Positions 52,961 through 62,384 of a stretch of DNA of 64,000 nucleotides are shown piece by piece. The DNA lies in NCBI GenBank assembly GCA_907163375.1, contig CAJQUW010001133.1, forward strand, positions 62,001-126,000, given 5' to 3'. How positions within the stretch are numbered: position 1 is the first letter of the stretch; every line of letters starts with the position of its first letter. The translations under genes and the position numbers were made by a program. This DNA is from Prostheceraeus crozeri (lineage: Eukaryota > Platyhelminthes > Polycladida > Euryleptidae). The notes beneath the pieces were generated by a model that made no database searches, was not told the DNA's origin, and saw only the letters and a list, made by a program, of their open reading frames with translations.

Positions 52961-53632
52961 CTTGCCGTGATCAATTACTGGGTGTAAAAATTGACGCTTG
53001 GTTTACTTGTAATTGAAACTGAAATTTTGTCCTTAAAAGATGCCGCTTGCCCCTTGTGACACCGCGTTCTGAACCCTACAGAGCTCTTTTTTGCGGACCA
53101 CCAGATTTTCCGGAAATTTCTCTATAGGCCTGAAATTCTCAGTGCGGATAAACGGACATAATTATATTTTGAATTCCTTCGCATTTTTTTTGGATAGCAA
53201 TTGCGAAACCTGCTAGTAGGCTTATTATAAAATTCTTCTGGCGCATTGAGTGGGGATGGTAAATACTTGTATCTATGCAAGAAGAATCGTTCAAACACCC
53301 ACGAATCTTAACCGCTGAAATTTAGGAAATATCTGTTTGAAGTTGGCTATCGCTGGGCTATTATTTTTCTTTTGAGTCTGAACGAATTGAATCAATCCTA
53401 GTTTTACATGCTATGGGGGGAGAGAGAGAATGATATTTACTCTTGGAACTAGAGGCACTGTGACAATATCTTGTATATTCTAATTGAGTATTTTTAGTAA
53501 CATAGTACACGTATGTGTTTTCGCCTCTGTATATGTAAACAATATCAACACGAGATTTTTCTTTTTCAGATGTCATATTGCTTGGAATGGTTAAGAAGTA
53601 AATGCGTTTGATTTTCTAATACTCCTTCAACA
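52961..53632. promoter_or_regulatory. Upstream region of the transposase gene
   Basis: A 3' splice site TTTTTCTTTTTCAG at 53557-53570 just before a small ATG frame (13 codons) suggests a 5' UTR intron ahead of the gene start at 53633. No core promoter is identifiable. Confidence 0.35.
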
Positions 53633-55717
53633 ATGATAAGCGAAGTGTTACATGATCTTACAGATGAAATAAAGGTTACCCGTTCAGAAAAAGCAATAAA
53701 AAGAAAGACATACATGCGAGATTTGATGTTTAAGAAGCGACGGCATGATGAGGTATCTTCAGATAGGATTTTTGATGCTAGCTTGCTTGAGATAAGTAGC
53801 AATGATTTTGACCATTTCGACGAAGAGGATGATATTGCTATTGAAAGACTAGTCAAAACAGACATCAATTATGAGAAGATGAAATGGTGTCATTCAGATG
53901 ATACCTCAGATTTCGCCTCGGATGAAAGTGTATCAGATGATTCTGTCATAGAAATCGATGAAGTATTAAATGAGAATTTAAGTGAAGATTCTCCTGGAAC
54001 CTTGTGGCATGATTTACGCAATTCTGTTCTTAAATGTGGGATGTCACCGGTGCAGATAGACGAAGTATTAAAGTGTCTGAGTAAACATCATGAAGGCTTA
54101 CCTGAAAGTTACAAAACCCTATTGCATGAAAGGAGAATGCCTGATAAGAATGAGTTAAGAGTGGTTTCTGGTCATAAGTATATCTACTTCGGATTAAGGA
54201 AACAGATTATTTTATGTCTAAACCGATGCGACAAAGGAAGAGTAATGCAACTAGATGAGCTTGATCTCATATGGAACACTAATGGATTACCACTGGTCAG
54301 TAGTAAAAGACGATGTCAAGCCTGGCCTATACTTTGTTTGATATCTAATCTACCACCGAGAAGCGTTTTTGAGGTAGCCGTTACTGTTGGTGAAGGAAAG
54401 CCTTGTAATACAGATTATCTTCTTGAATATATCGAGGAACTAGCTCAGCTAACTCAGGATGGAATTGTGTATAATGATAAGCACTTGAAAATTAATCATA
54501 GAGTATGTATTTGTGACGCCCCGGCTCGTGCATTCATCAAGCACACGGTGCAATTTTCTTCTGCTTTGGGTTGTGACCAGTGTGAGCAAAATGGTGTGCA
54601 TGATAGGAAACGCATCATTTGGGATGGTGTCACTACAACCCAACTACGTAATAACGAGCGGTTCCGTAGTAAGAGACAATCGGGTTATCATAAAGGTCCT
54701 ACTGACTCTCCTTTACTTTCACTCAATGTTGACCTTGTCAAAGAGTTCCCTCCAGACTTCATGCACCAAGGTGGTGCAACTATTAAAAAGCTGCTGTTAT
54801 GGTTGACCACGGGTCCCAAAAGAAGTGGCAATGGATATTATAACTGCAGAATGAGTGCAAGCAATATTCGAATTATGGATGCTAGAATTAGATACGTCAA
54901 TAGATATTTACCTCGTATATTCGCAAGAAAAATGAAAGCCACAACTGAGCTTGCCGATTATAAGTATACCGAATTGAGGCAGTTTCTACTCTATACGGGT
55001 AAAATATTGCTGTTTGATTTAACTGCCAATCAGCTCCAATACCGTCATTTCCTAAAATTTAGCATAGCTTGCTATTTGATGTGTGATGCAGATAAAGCCT
55101 CTGCTTATGAAGAGACCACTCAAAGTCTCATGAATGATTTAGTGAAAGGTTTCTCCCTATATTATGGTAAATCGCTTATGTCATACAACCCTCATGTAAT
55201 GCAGCATTTCCCTAGTATTGCTTCGCGTTATGCTGGTTTAGATGGAATAAGTGCTTACCCTTTTGAAAATCATCTTGGTAAATTGAAAAAGTTTGTCTGC
55301 ACATCACACGATTCTCTTACATCAATAGTCGAAGGAATTCGAAGAAGGCAAATTTCAGTTGAAAAAGTTAAAGTCAATATTCCTGTCCCTAAAATTTACG
55401 TTACAACTCCAGATAACATTCATGTGAACGTTAAATCACATAAGTTCTATGAAGCTGTATGTGTCACTGATGGCTCAGTTTTGATGAAAGAGTATTTACA
55501 ACTTCAATCCTTCTCCACACAACCTGTCTCGTCTTCCCTCGTTGACTGCTTGTGGTCGAAAACTTCTACGTGGAGATACATTTACGTTAAAACCGAAGAA
55601 GTTTACATGTTTCGTAGAGGTATACGAATTGATCTATCCGATTTTCCTGGAATTTCAGACCCAGAGTTTACCGAGCGTAGTATATTCATGGCGCTGTTGC
55701 ATAATGAGGAGTATTGA
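53633..55717 (+). CDS. CACTA/EnSpm-like (Tnp2-type) transposase, 694 aa
   Basis: Complete, uninterrupted frame from an ATG. The N-terminus is acidic and disordered (residues 45-125, many D/E/S). NTNGLPLVSSKRRCQAWPIL (about 215-234) is the block where animal CACTA-like transposases carry the first Asp ('NIDGLPL..SS....WPI'). CICDAPARAFIKHTVQFSSA (292-311) has the second Asp with the D-x-x-A signature. LGCDQCEQNGVH (312-323) is the inserted Cys motif, FPPDFMHQGGATIKKLLLWL the 'DxMHxxxxGVxKKLL' block, and SAYPFENHLGKLKKF (540-554) holds the expected Glu (E545). The first Asp is Asn (N217), so cleavage is doubtful, yet the frame is undamaged. It could be a recent dead copy or a repurposed gene. 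Same-strand neighbour: DUF4806-like exons from 55859. Confidence 0.82.
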   Translation: MISEVLHDLTDEIKVTRSEKAIKRKTYMRDLMFKKRRHDEVSSDRIFDASLLEISSNDFDHFDEEDDIAIERLVKTDINYEKMKWCHSDDTSDFASDESVSDDSVIEIDEVLNENLSEDSPGTLWHDLRNSVLKCGMSPVQIDEVLKCLSKHHEGLPESYKTLLHERRMPDKNELRVVSGHKYIYFGLRKQIILCLNRCDKGRVMQLDELDLIWNTNGLPLVSSKRRCQAWPILCLISNLPPRSVFEVAVTVGEGKPCNTDYLLEYIEELAQLTQDGIVYNDKHLKINHRVCICDAPARAFIKHTVQFSSALGCDQCEQNGVHDRKRIIWDGVTTTQLRNNERFRSKRQSGYHKGPTDSPLLSLNVDLVKEFPPDFMHQGGATIKKLLLWLTTGPKRSGNGYYNCRMSASNIRIMDARIRYVNRYLPRIFARKMKATTELADYKYTELRQFLLYTGKILLFDLTANQLQYRHFLKFSIACYLMCDADKASAYEETTQSLMNDLVKGFSLYYGKSLMSYNPHVMQHFPSIASRYAGLDGISAYPFENHLGKLKKFVCTSHDSLTSIVEGIRRRQISVEKVKVNIPVPKIYVTTPDNIHVNVKSHKFYEAVCVTDGSVLMKEYLQLQSFSTQPVSSSLVDCLWSKTSTWRYIYVKTEEVYMFRRGIRIDLSDFPGISDPEFTERSIFMALLHNEEY

Positions 55718-55858
55718 GCTTTCTGGTTGTATTATGTTGATAATCATTATAAGCAGTTAATCATTCGCATTTACATATGTAAATTATTCCCCATTTGGTG
55801 AGTGCTAAAGCCTTGTATCGGCTATATGTGATAACATATTGATTATTTGTATTTTTAG

Positions 55859-55930
55859 GAAGAAACTTGAATGGAGACTTCTATCAAGATTCGACCTCAG
55901 CGAAAAAGAAAACTACGCCTGGATAGATTT
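55859..55930 (+). CDS. Accessory gene, exon 1 (predicted)
   Basis: An acceptor TTGTATTTTTAG precedes 55859; ATG at 55871 gives METSIKIRPQRKRKLRLDRF, a basic leader, up to a consensus donor TTT|GTGAGTTA at 55931. It lies 141 bp after the transposase stop. Flanking sites and phase 0 favour a genuine exon. Confidence 0.45.
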
Positions 55931-56122
55931 GTGAGTTATAGCGTCGAATAGATGTAAATGTATGTAGCTGCGTAAATATTTGAGTTACAGCATGAAGCTA
56001 GTAAGTGCGAAATACTTGCATACCTGTAATATTTGTTTAGGTCTATCACTTCATGTAATTAATGCATGCAAACATCACATGCAAGCGGCATTTTGATAAA
56101 AATAGAATATTTGTCGCTTCAG

Positions 56123-56501
56123 ATTGAGTGGACCCAGTTTCGAGTGGATAGCACGTTGTTTTGTGTCCCCTCGTCATGGATTATTTCCTCAAAGCGTGTC
56201 GACAAGTAAGGAAAAGTGATAAATTGTCATCAGTGCTGGTGGCCTACATCAGGGAGTGAGGCCGAAAGGAATTTATCGATATTGATTCAAAATCAGTCTC
56301 AACCCGACAAAGAAAATTGGAACCAAATGCCAGGCCGTATGCTAGATGAATATGATTCTCGTGAAAGTGCAGAGCGTGCGTTAAAACAGAAAGATGGTAC
56401 TTTATCAACTTCTGAAAGAGAACAAGTGTTGGGAAGGAAGAACCAAAGATTGAAATCCACTGTATGCAACAAAAGTCTGGCAGTCATACATGATTCATCG
56501 A
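56123..56501 (+). CDS. Accessory gene, exon 2 (DUF4806-like N-terminal part)
   Basis: Acceptor TTGTCGCTTCAG before 56123; phase 0 joins exon 1. The peptide reads WTQFRVDSTLFCVPSSWIIS, then TAA at 56207, then CWWPTSGSEAERNLSILIQN, KENWNQMPGRMLDEYDSRES and AERALKQKDGTLSTSERE. This follows the 'V-x-F-x-D-x-x-V-x-x-VPSSW..CxWP...W..Y.VRVLG.YDSYExARxxxxxAExxSD' layout of animal DUF4806 proteins (from memory). A donor CGA|GTGAGT at 56502 leaves phase 1. The stop, if real, disables the gene. A 28-bp GT-AG segment spans it but is too short and would shift the frame. Confidence 0.5.
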
Positions 56502-56530
56502 GTGAGTCACTTTGTTATTTTTTTTTACAG

Positions 56531-57034
56531 TTTGGGCTTAGCGTATGAATACATGTTTCGCCTGTGTAATCCAGAATTGATAATTAAGAGATTGGATCAA
56601 AGACTGAGATCAATATTGATAAAAACTGGATTAGAGCGAGTTAAGAAAAGGATAAAACCTGATGCGTGTCTGAGTATAATGGGCATATGTACACTGAACT
56701 TTACGGAATTGTCAATACAAAATATTTCACGATCGGAAAAAATATTGACTTCGTTGTTGAACATTTCATAGAACTCAATGCACTATTGCAAATATGAATG
56801 CATGCTGATACATGTCAATGTTATCAAGCGAAATTTATGTATAAACTGAAATAGGAGCGTAGAACTGGAAGTTATAAATCGGAAGACATGCAGTCGATTT
56901 ATGCTCATAATCTATGATGAAAACAGTTTAAGTATTATTTCGGACTGTGATCCTGATATAAAAAGATGCGCACGCTTCTTATTGTGTTTTTTCTAATTCA
57001 TTCAAACGTTATAGATCCACTTTATATTTCTCAG
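56531..57034. other. Probable intron
   Basis: Lies between donor 56502 and acceptor TTTATATTTCTCAG ending at 57034. The 93-codon frame 56490-56771 inside it has no recognised domain. Confidence 0.35.
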
Positions 57035-57561
57035 TGATCGGATATCAGTGCGAAAGACAGATAAGAAAGAAAGATAAGAAGCTACTCGAAAGATCTGTTT
57101 GCGATGTGGAAACCAATGGAAATCAATACGAATCATCTGGTGGAAATCATCAGGAAAGACCTGGGAAAAGCACAGTCGCTCAAAATATTGTTAAAAAACA
57201 AGTACCATCTGTTATATTTTAATCTGAAGACGAAGACACAGAAGCGATTCAATATAGTCATCAAGTCGAATCTGGAGATTATGTTATTGTTTCTGTAGAT
57301 TCATCGAAAGGAGGAACGAAAAACTTTGTTGGTCATGTTGAAGACACTAATGATGATCACAACATAACAGTCAAACATGAAACAGAACAAGACAACACCA
57401 TCTGCATTCTTCTTTCCCGATACTCGAGACACTTCGACGGTTACAATAACTGATATTGTTTGCAAACTATCCCCTCCGACAACAGGAACTACCACCAGAA
57501 CCCAAGGAATACTAACTTTCAAAGAAGATTTAAGTGATTTCAAAGTTTTAGGACTGTATTG
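57035..57561 (+). pseudogene. Exon-like region with a 'GDYVIV...FFFPD' domain
   Basis: Phase 1 splicing from 56501 joins A+TG and gives MIGYQCERQIRKKDKKLLER in frame. The frame holds one TAA before SEDEDTEAIQYSHQVESGDY, VIVSVDSSKGGTKNFVGHVE and DTNDDHNITVKH. After a one-base shift near 57375 it continues NKTTPSAFFFPDTRDTSTVT, ITDIVCKLSPP and TRTQGILTFKEDLSDFKV. The pattern 'GD(Y/F)V-x-V..(Y/F)FVG.V...FVFP...D...V...DI...L..P...GT.R..G.L.F..DL' recurs at the ends of many animal transposon-linked proteins. One stop plus one shift: decayed. It might be part of the accessory gene or a separate element. Confidence 0.5.
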
Positions 57562-59383
57562 AGCAGTATGTTTGTTGTCTGTTACACTAATTGCTTTTAT
57601 CCCTTTCCCATGGACCGAATTTAGGCCTATTGTAATTTTCATCTGTGCATGTTTTTGCAATAGTTAATCGTTTTTTTAAATTTATATGCATTTGTTTTTC
57701 TTTCAGTAGAATTTGAAAAATTAGAGTATTTTAGATATTTCCATACAGGTAGTAAATTATTTCAATTATATCAACAAGGGGAGATAGGCCTATATGTTGT
57801 TGGCCTATCATTAAATACCTAATTACACACATATTTAACATAACTTATTGAAGTATAACTTTCTTACAAATAACCAAAAGGATAACAGAGCATAGATACG
57901 AAAATGGAAGAAAACAAAAAATCCAAACTTTACCCCATAGCGTTCCAACCTTTACCCCCTGCATGGGGCAAAGATTGGAAATCAGTGACTGTTAATTAAT
58001 GATTAATTAGACCATGATTGATATCACCTACGATAATAAAATCACTCAAACATATAACTCATATTCCAAATGACTGAAATATGTCGTGTTTAGTTAGAAC
58101 AGATATCGTCAATGGGGTACAGAGAAGAAAATTCAAAAATTTCCAACCTTTACCCCACCTTCCCCTAACTAGGGAAAAATCACATTTCTTCATTAACCAT
58201 TGAATTATTAACCAGGTAGAAGTTAAGATATGGAATCAAGCTTCCAAGATTTGAAGATAAAGAGCAGGTAAATTGTAATTGACTCTGCCTGGTTTGTGTT
58301 ATGAAAGATAAATATAAAAATACATTTGTACGATAGTTGATGTAATGATACATTGTAAAGATTTTATGAGAACGCATAAACAGTCCTCTTAAGGACTACC
58401 AAAATTGTGTCATGAATTCTATTAATTATTATGCTCCATTACAATTTACTGAGTGCTACATATCAATTGAAATCAAAATTTCTTTAGTCCGACGTATTTT
58501 ACTGCTCATGAATCTTTTGAGTCGAGCAGGTTTGAAAGTACCAAAAATGACTCGAATTATTCTCATTAGGTCCTTGTTTAGGGCATGATGCTTGATGTTG
58601 TGAGTATAATCGGTCACAGAAGAAGTCACATAGGCCTATTTATGTGACTGATAAGACCAAAATGCGTCTGGCACATTATCGTTCATATATTGGGCACTGT
58701 TTGGTTTGCATTGCGTAATTATGTCGAAACTGTTACACGACTGTGTTACAGGCACTGAGCATTGGTCGTTTTCGCTTGTGCACAATATCTGTGTCTACAA
58801 GATACCTCTCTGCCATGTATTTTACAAAAAGTCAATGGTCCCTTACTGCTTCACGGAACGCATTATTTTTTATATTTTGTGTGTATAGCAGACCTACCGT
58901 CAATCTGTAAGAGGCTATCGCCTTTCCATAAAAATCACAGACGCATGTTTAAGAGGTCCAGTAATGTTCCTCCCAGTCCTACTCAAATACTTGTAAGATG
59001 CATTTCCTACGACAGTTTAATACGGACAACTTTTGTGTTGGGGCTATTTTGACTAGGAAGCCTGCAATGCATTGTTCAGAACTCGAGTGTTGATATCATG
59101 TATTAATCGGGCAATGTAACATTACTTAGCTCATATTTGGAGAAAATAATATTAAATGAAAATACCTGATATTTCAAAAAAAACCGCGACTATATGTCGC
59201 TCATAACTAACGATTCTATCTTGAACAGTTTGAAATTTGCGAGTGTTCATTATCATATGCTATGTAATTCTTGTAAAACCTTCTTCGTGATATCACTTTA
59301 TCATATTTTGCCAATTATTTCTTGACTTCATATGCCGATGATTTGTTGAATCAATTAATAAGAATGCATATTTTCTATTTCAG
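57562..59383. other. 1.8 kb without recognisable genes
   Basis: 57920-58165 has three CC(A/T)ACCTTTACCCC words and one inverse GGGGCAAAGATTGG, making a weak hairpin at 57942-57975. CAGTCCTCTTAAGGACTACC at 58381 has relatives at 25683 and 30965. Frames are featureless. May be an intron of the accessory gene. Confidence 0.45.
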
Positions 59384-59447
59384 TTAATCGAGCGAAATGA
59401 AATGTTGAAGGGGAGCGATTTCAGGAAAAAGTGGGCCTGGGTTTCTA
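59384..59447 (+). CDS. Accessory gene, exon fragment 5' of the PLE
   Basis: Acceptor TTTTCTATTTCAG ends at 59383; then LIERNEMLKGSDFRKKWAWV is open until the PLE arm. It resembles the first helix of DUF4806 ('LExLExxLKDxxFRKKLVxxL'). The PLE arm begins at 59448, so the exon is split. Confidence 0.4.
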
Positions 59448-59848
59448 TTCATCTTGTGAAGGAAGCCCAAAAAACTAATTGATCTTACTAGATTTCTCGA
59501 TTTTTATTGCGAGGCCTTTCAGCCAGCACAGCCGGCTATCGTCAGGCGAATGACATAAACACATTAGATGATTAACATCACTCATACTGCAATGGTCAGA
59601 CACAAATTACACAATAGAAATACGAACGAGCAGAGAATAAAATTACATGACTTCACAAGAAAATTAAGGCACGAAGATACTATCTACAAATACTGGAAAG
59701 TAACAGTAAAGAAAAGGAAGAAAATGCTAAGGAAACCAAAAATCACTGATATGATGCTTAGTTTTATTGGATGAGGACAGATGTCGAGTCCACCAGGCCT
59801 CTTTGACAATCCTTTTTCGCCAGTTGCACTCCCGGTCAATAACTTTCA
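59448..59848 (-). repeat. PLE-d left inverted arm
   Basis: Exact inverse of 61552-61952 as far as read. Carries the end of the GIY-YIG coding part, the 3' UTR and one ribozyme-like motif (59517-59545, reverse). Confidence 0.93.
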
Positions 59849-59855
59849 AGAATAA

Positions 59856-61673
59856 CCATCAAGAATTCCCAAGACGGACATTATTGCTTCTGTGGAGTCA
59901 GCAATCAGTAATATACCTGACGAAGAGAAGGCTCTTGTTCGAAAGCAAGTTTTCGGTATTTTAAAACATGCCCGAACGCCGAAGTCCAATGTCTCTCGTG
60001 AGGAGCTCGAAGCGATCGGCCGGTTGCGTGGGAATGGTAGTATCATTATTCTTCCTGCTGACAAGGGCAATGTTACCGTTATAATGGACAAGGAGGACTA
60101 TATTGAGAAGCTAAGGGTCTTGATCGAAACTGGTCCTTACAAGAAATGCAGATCTGATCCTGGCAGTGGTTTTCGAAGGACTCTTCATCGTGAACTGTCT
60201 GATGTAGTGGCAGATGGGAGATTGTCGCGATCGAATCTTCTTCAACTTTGCCCGACGCATTTTCAGACTCCGCACATATTCGGACTACCCAAGCTACACA
60301 AAGATGGTATTCCTCTGCGTCCCATTATCAGCATGTCCGGTAGTCTATGGACCCCTATTTCAAGACTCATGGCCGACATCATGGCTCCCTTTCTGAAGGG
60401 ACATGAATCAGGGGTGGTGAATTCCACTGATCTTGTGCGGAAATTACGCGAGCATGATGGATGCGATGGACTTTATGTATCTTTTGACGTCGAATCGTTA
60501 TTTACGAGCATCCCTTTGGACGAGACCTTGGATATTTTTAATGACTTACTTCATGGTGACACCAGCTTGCAAGACAGGACTCAGTTCTCTGCTACTGAGA
60601 TTGTAAGACTTTGCCGTCTTGTCTTGACCTGTGGCTACTTTCGTCATTTTGATGGGATCTTCATCCAATCAGACGGCGTTGCAATGGGTAATAGCTTGGG
60701 CCCCGTTGCTGCGAACCTGTTCATGATCAATTTTGAAAGGAGAGCTAAACGCATGTGTTTGGCATCGGGTGACTATTTCCCTGGGTTCTGGCTTAGGTAT
60801 GTCGATGACATACTGGTTCATTGGCAAACTTCTCCAGACGACTTGCCTGCATTTATGGAATTTTTGAACAACCTCAATCCCAACATCAGCTTCACAATGG
60901 AGAAAGAGATGGATGGTACTCTACCGTTCTTGGATGTGAAGATTGAGAGACAGTCTACGGGGTTGTGCTTTTCTGTGCACCGTAAGGCAACTCACTCTGA
61001 CCGCTATATCCATCGTCAGTCCGCTCATCCTCTTGGTGTTTTTAAGGGATTGGTCAGGTGCTTGTCCGGGCGTGCCGACAGCATTTGCTCTGATGTCAAT
61101 GCATCTGGTGAGAAGGCCTACGTCAAAGAGACTCTGATGGCGAATGGGTATTCGAGCGATGAGTGTCGTAAGTGGTGGTCAGTCTCCCATCGCTTGCCTG
61201 ATGACACCGAACATCACACCTTCAGCGGCTCGATCCCGTACATTCCAGTAATATCGGAGCGGATCAGGAGTGTTTTGCGGAAAGTGGAGGTTCGTGTCGG
61301 GATGAGGCCTACGACCACATTAAGGAGTCAGTTGGTGAGGAAACGTCCTGCTCCTGCCACACAGTTTGGAGTGGTTTACAAGCTGCCATGTGCCAATCAG
61401 GACTGTGAGTGGAGCTATGTTGGGGAGTCAGGGCGAACCATGGAGGAAAGAAAGAAAGAACACGCTAAAGCCATTCGCGATTGTGATGTCCTGCGTTCGG
61501 AGGTTGCCCACCATGCATGGGACTCCGGTCACAACGTGAATTTCGACGGGATGAAAGTTATTGACCGGGAGTGCAACTGGCGAAAAAGGATTGTCAAAGA
61601 GGCCTGGTGGACTCGACATCTGTCCTCATCCAATAAAACTAAGCATCATATCAGTGATTTTTGGTTTCCTTAG
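59856..61673 (+). CDS. PLE-d reverse transcriptase with GIY-YIG endonuclease
   Basis: About 605 codons, open from 59856 with no ATG at the start because the element is 5'-truncated. From the numbering at 59892: GRLRGNGSIIILPADKGNVT (PLE N-terminal RT block), TPHIFGLPKLHKDGIPLRPI, LYVSFDVESLFTSIPLDETL (motif A), SDGVAMGNSLGPVAANLFMI (motif B), LRYVDDILVHW (motif C, YVDD at about 303-306) and TLPFLDVKIERQ. The nuclease spans about 490-580 (FGVVYKLPC, WSYVGESGRTMEERKKEH, AWDSGHNVNFDGMKVIDREC, RIVKEAWWTRH). All catalytic motifs are present. The RT primes on nicked DNA made by the GIY-YIG domain; PLE RTs are relatives of telomerase. Confidence 0.95.
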   Translation, partial: PSRIPKTDIIASVESAISNIPDEEKALVRKQVFGILKHARTPKSNVSREELEAIGRLRGNGSIIILPADKGNVTVIMDKEDYIEKLRVLIETGPYKKCRSDPGSGFRRTLHRELSDVVADGRLSRSNLLQLCPTHFQTPHIFGLPKLHKDGIPLRPIISMSGSLWTPISRLMADIMAPFLKGHESGVVNSTDLVRKLREHDGCDGLYVSFDVESLFTSIPLDETLDIFNDLLHGDTSLQDRTQFSATEIVRLCRLVLTCGYFRHFDGIFIQSDGVAMGNSLGPVAANLFMINFERRAKRMCLASGDYFPGFWLRYVDDILVHWQTSPDDLPAFMEFLNNLNPNISFTMEKEMDGTLPFLDVKIERQSTGLCFSVHRKATHSDRYIHRQSAHPLGVFKGLVRCLSGRADSICSDVNASGEKAYVKETLMANGYSSDECRKWWSVSHRLPDDTEHHTFSGSIPYIPVISERIRSVLRKVEVRVGMRPTTTLRSQLVRKRPAPATQFGVVYKLPCANQDCEWSYVGESGRTMEERKKEHAKAIRDCDVLRSEVAHHAWDSGHNVNFDGMKVIDRECNWRKRIVKEAWWTRHLSSSNKTKHHISDFWFP

Positions 61674-61952
61674 CATTTTCTTCCTTTTCTTTACTGTTAC
61701 TTTCCAGTATTTGTAGATAGTATCTTCGTGCCTTAATTTTCTTGTGAAGTCATGTAATTTTATTCTCTGCTCGTTCGTATTTCTATTGTGTAATTTGTGT
61801 CTGACCATTGCAGTATGAGTGATGTTAATCATCTAATGTGTTTATGTCATTCGCCTGACGATAGCCGGCTGTGCTGGCTGAAAGGCCTCGCAATAAAAAT
61901 CGAGAAATCTAGTAAGATCAATTAGTTTTTTGGGCTTCCTTCACAAGATGAA
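61552..61952 (+). repeat. PLE-d right arm (3' end)
   Basis: 3' terminus in sense orientation: end of coding, UTR, ribozyme-like core, AATAAAA near 61893. Shared outermost bases TTCATCTTGTGAAGG (as inverse) make the exact target duplication undecidable. Confidence 0.92.
61855..61883 (+). ncRNA. Hammerhead-like core in the PLE-d tail
   Basis: CTGACGA, a 7-bp stem AGCCGGC/GCTGGCT around TGT, then GAAA: the CUGANGA-stem II-GAAA core. Stem III and a cleavage site after it (GGCCTCGC) are not convincing. PLEs are known to carry minimal hammerheads at their ends. The inverted arm carries the same core at 59517-59545. Confidence 0.5.
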
Positions 61953-62384
61953 AAGGGATGCGATCCTAGGAGTATTCGACGAAGGAATGCTTTAGCGAAC
62001 TGCTTGCTCAGTTAAGTGCCAAAACATCAATGTACGTTGGCCTTAAGTATTCGGCAATGTTTATATTCGATGGCGCCATCATCTATATGGCAATTCTTCT
62101 GTGGTCAAGGACAATCAGGAAGCAGAAAGACAAGCTTTGCTGATGAGATCACAATCATTTACAAGGCATTGGTGGTCGCTGTCACGCAACAACCCCAATC
62201 TTCTTTGAAGGCCGCATCAAGTGGTATTTCTGAGGTCTTGAAAACAATGCCAAATAGAAAAAATGCAATAAATTATCGCTCGAGTGTTGGTGGTGCCACG
62301 GGAACTATTTCTTCGATGGAAGCTGAATCATCTGATTCTACTCTCTTAGTAAGTGAAACTGACGATGGTGAAGACTTGGAGTAA
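61953..62384 (+). CDS. Accessory gene, 3' part after the PLE (DUF4806-like C-terminus)
   Basis: The open frame from about 62016 reads CGQGQSGSRKTSFADEITII, YKALVVAVTQQPQSSLKAAS and SGISEVLKTMPNRKNA, then an acidic Ser-rich tail ending DGEDLE. It fits the DUF4806 C-terminal pattern 'xGxxGKxxFxxLxxxxxIxxAVxxxP...I...L..AxxR'. The stretch 61953-62015 reads MKRDAILGVFDEGML in another frame, so either the PLE insertion or later changes shifted the frame. With 59384-59447 it would form the last exon. Confidence 0.4.

Larger units (their letters stand above)
59448..61952 (+). mobile_element. Penelope-like retroelement (PLE-d), young, with inverted 401-bp arms
   Basis: Body with RT and GIY-YIG (59856-61673) plus 3' tail to 61952, preceded by an inverted copy of its own last 401 bp (59448-59848 against 61552-61952). 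The arms align without gaps and seem identical, including a 68-codon stretch. PLE copies with an inverted partial terminus at the 5' side are a known architecture. The protein lacks its N-terminus at the arm junction; the rest looks whole with no visible break. It has split an exon of the accessory gene. Confidence 0.93.

Noticed and set aside
56206-56233. 28-bp GT-AG segment that would remove the TAA in accessory exon 2
   Set aside because: Far shorter than normal animal introns and its removal would shift the frame; the reading on both sides is the same frame without it.
56502-56530. 29-bp GT-AG segment after accessory exon 2
   Set aside because: Too short; the distant acceptor at 57034 gives a phase-correct join with a normal intron length.
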